A stretch of DNA of 7,787 bases from an uncultured Rikenellaceae bacterium (GTDB taxonomy: Bacteria; Bacteroidota; Bacteroidia; Bacteroidales; Rikenellaceae): NCBI GenBank assembly GCA_947038135.1, contig CAMQVM010000064.1, positions 1 through 7,787 of the forward strand. Direction: 5' to 3'. Below the pieces are notes generated by a model that made no database searches, was not told the origin of the DNA, and saw only the letters and a list, made by a program, of their open reading frames with translations. Position numbers and translations under genes: made by a program. Of the stretch, positions 5,662-7,787 are shown one piece after another. Within the stretch, counting starts at the first letter, position 1. Each line of letters starts with the position of its first letter.

Positions 5662-7005
5662 ATGGTAGAGAAGGTAAAGAGGTATATTGAACAGCATAAC
5701 CTTATTAAGAGCGAAGATAAGATACTTTGTGGAGTAAGTGGAGGTGTCGACTCTATGGCTATGGCCGATATACTCATTGGGCTAGGATATAGCGTTGCCA
5801 TTGCGCATTGCAACTTTGCATTGCGACCTATTGATGCCGACCTTGATGAGAAGCTGGTAGAGCAGTATGCAGCAGCTAGAGGTGTTATATTTCATAAAGT
5901 AACCTTTGATACTACTGGTTACAGTAAAGAGCATGGGGTGTCGACACAGATGGCGGCTCGACAGCTACGTTACAAGTGGTTTGATGGGGTTATGGAAGAG
6001 AATAAATATAGCAAGCTAGCAATAGCGCACAACGCCGACGACAGTGTCGAGACTTTTTTTATAAATCTTATGCGTGGCACAGGAGTAAAAGGATTATTGG
6101 GTATTCAACGATTAAGGGAGCTTATAGTGCGCCCTATATTATCGTCGTATAGAGCTGAAATTGAAGCTTATGCAACAGAACACAACTTAATGTACCGTAC
6201 CGATAAATCAAACCTTAAATCTACCTACCTCAGAAACTGGATCAGGATAGAGCTATTACCAAAAATAGAGGAGCGACAAGCGGACTTTAAACAGACAATG
6301 ATAAACAATATCGACCGTGTAGCATCATCATCATCGCTGCTAAATAGGCTGGTTGATGATGTGAAAAAGAGGGCGGTGAAAGAGTTTTATAGCGAGTATA
6401 GAATCGACTTAACGATTATATATAGCTATGACGATTGCAGTGCGCAGCTACTTTATGAGATAATTGATAAATATGGGTTTTCGGCTAACCAATCAAGTGA
6501 TATTCTAAGGCACAACCATAGTGGTAGGCTCTTTTACTCTAACGATCATGTGGCATTGATGGATAGAGATACCTTAATTATACGTAAAAAAGGGTGTGCG
6601 CTAGAGAGTTCGCCAAACCATGAGTTTGAAATAGCCTCACTAACCGATAATAATAATGAGCTCTTCAACGTTGACACAATGTCTATTAGCGAGTGTGTAG
6701 ACTACCGTAGTGCACCGAGCAATGTTGCCTACATTGATGCTAGCAAAATTGTGTTTCCTTTAGTTGTGCGAGGCATAAAAGGTGGAGATAAATTTTCACC
6801 TTTAGGGGTTAAAGGGGTTAAAAAGGTGAGCGATTTTCTTATTGATGTAAAGTGTACACGCTTTGAAAAGGAGCACCAAATGGTTATTGAGAGCCAAGGG
6901 GTTATAGTGTGGCTTGTAGATAGAAGAGTAAGCGATAAATTTAAGATAGATGCTAAAACCACACAGGTAATAAAAATAACATACCTTTGTGATAAAAAGA
7001 TATAA
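5662..7005 (+). CDS. tilS: tRNA(Ile)-lysidine synthetase
   Basis: TilS uses ATP to attach lysine to C34 of the CAU-anticodon tRNA-Ile2. This makes the tRNA read AUA and changes its charging from Met to Ile. The 447-residue protein has the PP-loop SGGVDS at 26-31, AHCNFALRP (48-56), AHNADDSVETFFINLMRGTG (122-141) and the DKSN...STYLRNWIRIELLP segment (181-200). A C-terminal TilS domain includes GGDKFSPLGVKGVKKVSDF (374-392). In the AHH-type motif the second His is Asn124, a modest change away from the P-loop. The length matches full-length TilS carrying both the N- and C-terminal domains. It begins 6 nt after murB, in the same run of genes. The position-37 enzyme (TsaC type) lies two genes before murB, so both anticodon-loop modifications of tRNA-Ile2 are represented in this gene cluster. 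Confidence 0.97.
   Translation: MVEKVKRYIEQHNLIKSEDKILCGVSGGVDSMAMADILIGLGYSVAIAHCNFALRPIDADLDEKLVEQYAAARGVIFHKVTFDTTGYSKEHGVSTQMAARQLRYKWFDGVMEENKYSKLAIAHNADDSVETFFINLMRGTGVKGLLGIQRLRELIVRPILSSYRAEIEAYATEHNLMYRTDKSNLKSTYLRNWIRIELLPKIEERQADFKQTMINNIDRVASSSSLLNRLVDDVKKRAVKEFYSEYRIDLTIIYSYDDCSAQLLYEIIDKYGFSANQSSDILRHNHSGRLFYSNDHVALMDRDTLIIRKKGCALESSPNHEFEIASLTDNNNELFNVDTMSISECVDYRSAPSNVAYIDASKIVFPLVVRGIKGGDKFSPLGVKGVKKVSDFLIDVKCTRFEKEHQMVIESQGVIVWLVDRRVSDKFKIDAKTTQVIKITYLCDKKI
6982..6989 (+). promoter_or_regulatory. Possible internal -7 promoter element (TACCTTTG) before the sigma-54 activator gene
   Basis: TACCTTTG matches the Bacteroidetes -7 consensus TAnnTTTG and lies in the last codons of tilS. 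It would start transcription near 6996, about 17 nt before the ATG at 7013. I see no -33 TTTG at the expected distance, and the site is inside a coding region, so a chance match is possible. If real, it would allow the regulator to be expressed independently of the upstream genes. Confidence 0.3.
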
Positions 7006-7012
7006 TAAATAG

Positions 7013-7787
7013 ATGGTAGATTTAGAAGCAGTAAAGCTTAGATATGGTATATATGGCAGTGATGCAGAGGTGTCACGTGCTTTAGAGGTGGCTTTAAAAG
7101 TTGCACCAACCGATCTTTCAGTGGTAATAACTGGAGAGAGTGGTGTAGGAAAAGAGATATTTCCGCAGATAATACATGCCAACTCGCCACGTAAGCACGG
7201 CAGTTATATAGCTGTAAACTGTGGTGCAATACCCGAGGGTACTATAAACTCCGAGCTATTTGGGCATGAGAAAGGGGCTTTTACGGGTGCGTCAGAGACA
7301 CGTAAGGGTTATTTTGAGATATCAAACGGTGGTACTATATTTCTTGACGAGGTGGCTGAGTTGCCACTTACTACGCAGGTGCGCCTGTTAAGGGTGCTTC
7401 AAAGTGGTGAATTTATGAAAGTAGGCTCATCAAAAGTGCAAAAAACAGACGTTAGAGTTGTAGCAGCCACAAATGTAAACCTACCTAAAGCGATTGAGAG
7501 TGGAGCATTTAGAGAAGATTTATATTATAGGCTAAACACAGTGCCAATAAATGTGCCCCCGCTACGAAGCCGTAAAAGTGATATATTTCTGCTGTTTAGG
7601 AAGTTTTCATCAGAGGTGGCGCTTCAATATCGTATGCCTATGATATCACTAACAAATGATGCTCGTGAGTTAATAGATAACTACCAATGGCCAGGAAATG
7701 TGCGCCAGCTGAAAAATGTGGCTGAGCAGATATCTGTTATTGAGGAGTCGAGAATGATTGACAGCGAAATAATTAGTAAATACCTGC
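7013..7787 (+). CDS. Sigma-54-type AAA+ transcriptional activator, no receiver domain, 3' truncated by window edge
   Basis: This is a bacterial enhancer-binding protein that would use ATP hydrolysis to open sigma-54 (RpoN) promoters. The frame is open for 258 codons and runs off the right edge. The AAA+ domain starts almost at once: Walker A GESGVGKE (41-48), GHEKGAFTGAS with the sigma-54-contacting GAFTGA loop intact (85-94), Walker B GGTIFLDE (106-113), the arginine-finger region FREDLYYRLN (166-175) and sensor II WPGNVRQLKN (226-235). Only about 20 residues precede it, so there is no receiver, PAS or GAF input domain. A C-terminal Fis-type HTH is expected beyond the window. The FPQIIH stretch (50-55) and the YGIYGSDAEV start resemble a conserved Bacteroidetes subgroup. 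The start is 7 nt after tilS. The signal that controls it cannot be read from the sequence. Confidence 0.93.
   Translation, partial: MVDLEAVKLRYGIYGSDAEVSRALEVALKVAPTDLSVVITGESGVGKEIFPQIIHANSPRKHGSYIAVNCGAIPEGTINSELFGHEKGAFTGASETRKGYFEISNGGTIFLDEVAELPLTTQVRLLRVLQSGEFMKVGSSKVQKTDVRVVAATNVNLPKAIESGAFREDLYYRLNTVPINVPPLRSRKSDIFLLFRKFSSEVALQYRMPMISLTNDARELIDNYQWPGNVRQLKNVAEQISVIEESRMIDSEIISKYL

Noticed and set aside
6665..6674. Perfect palindrome TCAACGTTGA inside tilS
   Set aside because: It is a single 10-base palindrome inside a coding region, with no second copy or context. This is expected by chance.
6805..6822. Tandem 9-base repeat GGGGTTAAA x2
   Set aside because: It encodes GVKGVK, which falls in the conserved PLGxKGxKKVSDF motif of the TilS C-terminal domain, so it is explained by protein constraint.
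6802..7182. Open frames on the - strand across the tilS / sigma-54 activator junction
   Set aside because: They overlap conserved domains of both + strand genes and resemble no family I recognise. Their length reflects AT-rich composition.
1..7787. No gene uses TGA as a stop (TAA or TAG for all eight visible ends), suggesting TGA recoding
   Set aside because: All Trp positions seen use TGG, and every gene reads normally with the standard code. Eight stops are too few, and TAA/TAG preference fits the AT-rich composition.

Overview
The window looks like a chromosomal segment of a member of the Bacteroidetes, most likely an AT-rich, probably uncultured Bacteroidales. Three things point there. 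The protein families are typical of the group: a GSCFA protein, a PafA-type phosphatase-fold protein, and a receiver-less sigma-54 activator with the 'FPQIIH' signature. Starts are preceded by A-rich leaders rather than Shine-Dalgarno sequences. Two gaps carry matches to the Bacteroidetes -7 element TAnnTTTG. All genes are on the + strand and tightly packed. No gap exceeds about 90 bases, and I see no RNA gene, mobile element or CRISPR array.

Left part (1-3452). A GSCFA-domain protein, cut off at its 5' end by the window edge, is followed after a likely promoter by a secreted alkaline-phosphatase-superfamily protein. The latter keeps the PafA-like scaffold but has lost nearly every metal ligand and catalytic residue, so it is probably a pseudoenzyme. 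Next come two iron-sulfur cluster assembly genes: sufE and a MIP18/DUF59 (SufT-like) gene, 5 nt apart.

Right part (3540-7787). After a short gap with a hairpin comes a very compact run: a TsaC/Sua5-type threonylcarbamoyl-AMP synthase with an unusual basic N-terminal tail, a hot-dog acyl-CoA thioesterase (TAATG junction), murB (16-nt overlap), tilS (6-nt gap), and a sigma-54-type AAA+ activator that runs off the right edge. TsaC-type and TilS enzymes modify positions 37 and 34 of the tRNA anticodon loop. Both are needed to read AUA, which is the dominant isoleucine codon in the genes I counted here. MurB supplies UDP-MurNAc for peptidoglycan.

Most of the window is conserved housekeeping sequence. 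The items worth following up are the degenerate PafA-like protein, the AUA bias beside the AUA-decoding enzymes, and the tail on the TsaC-like protein.
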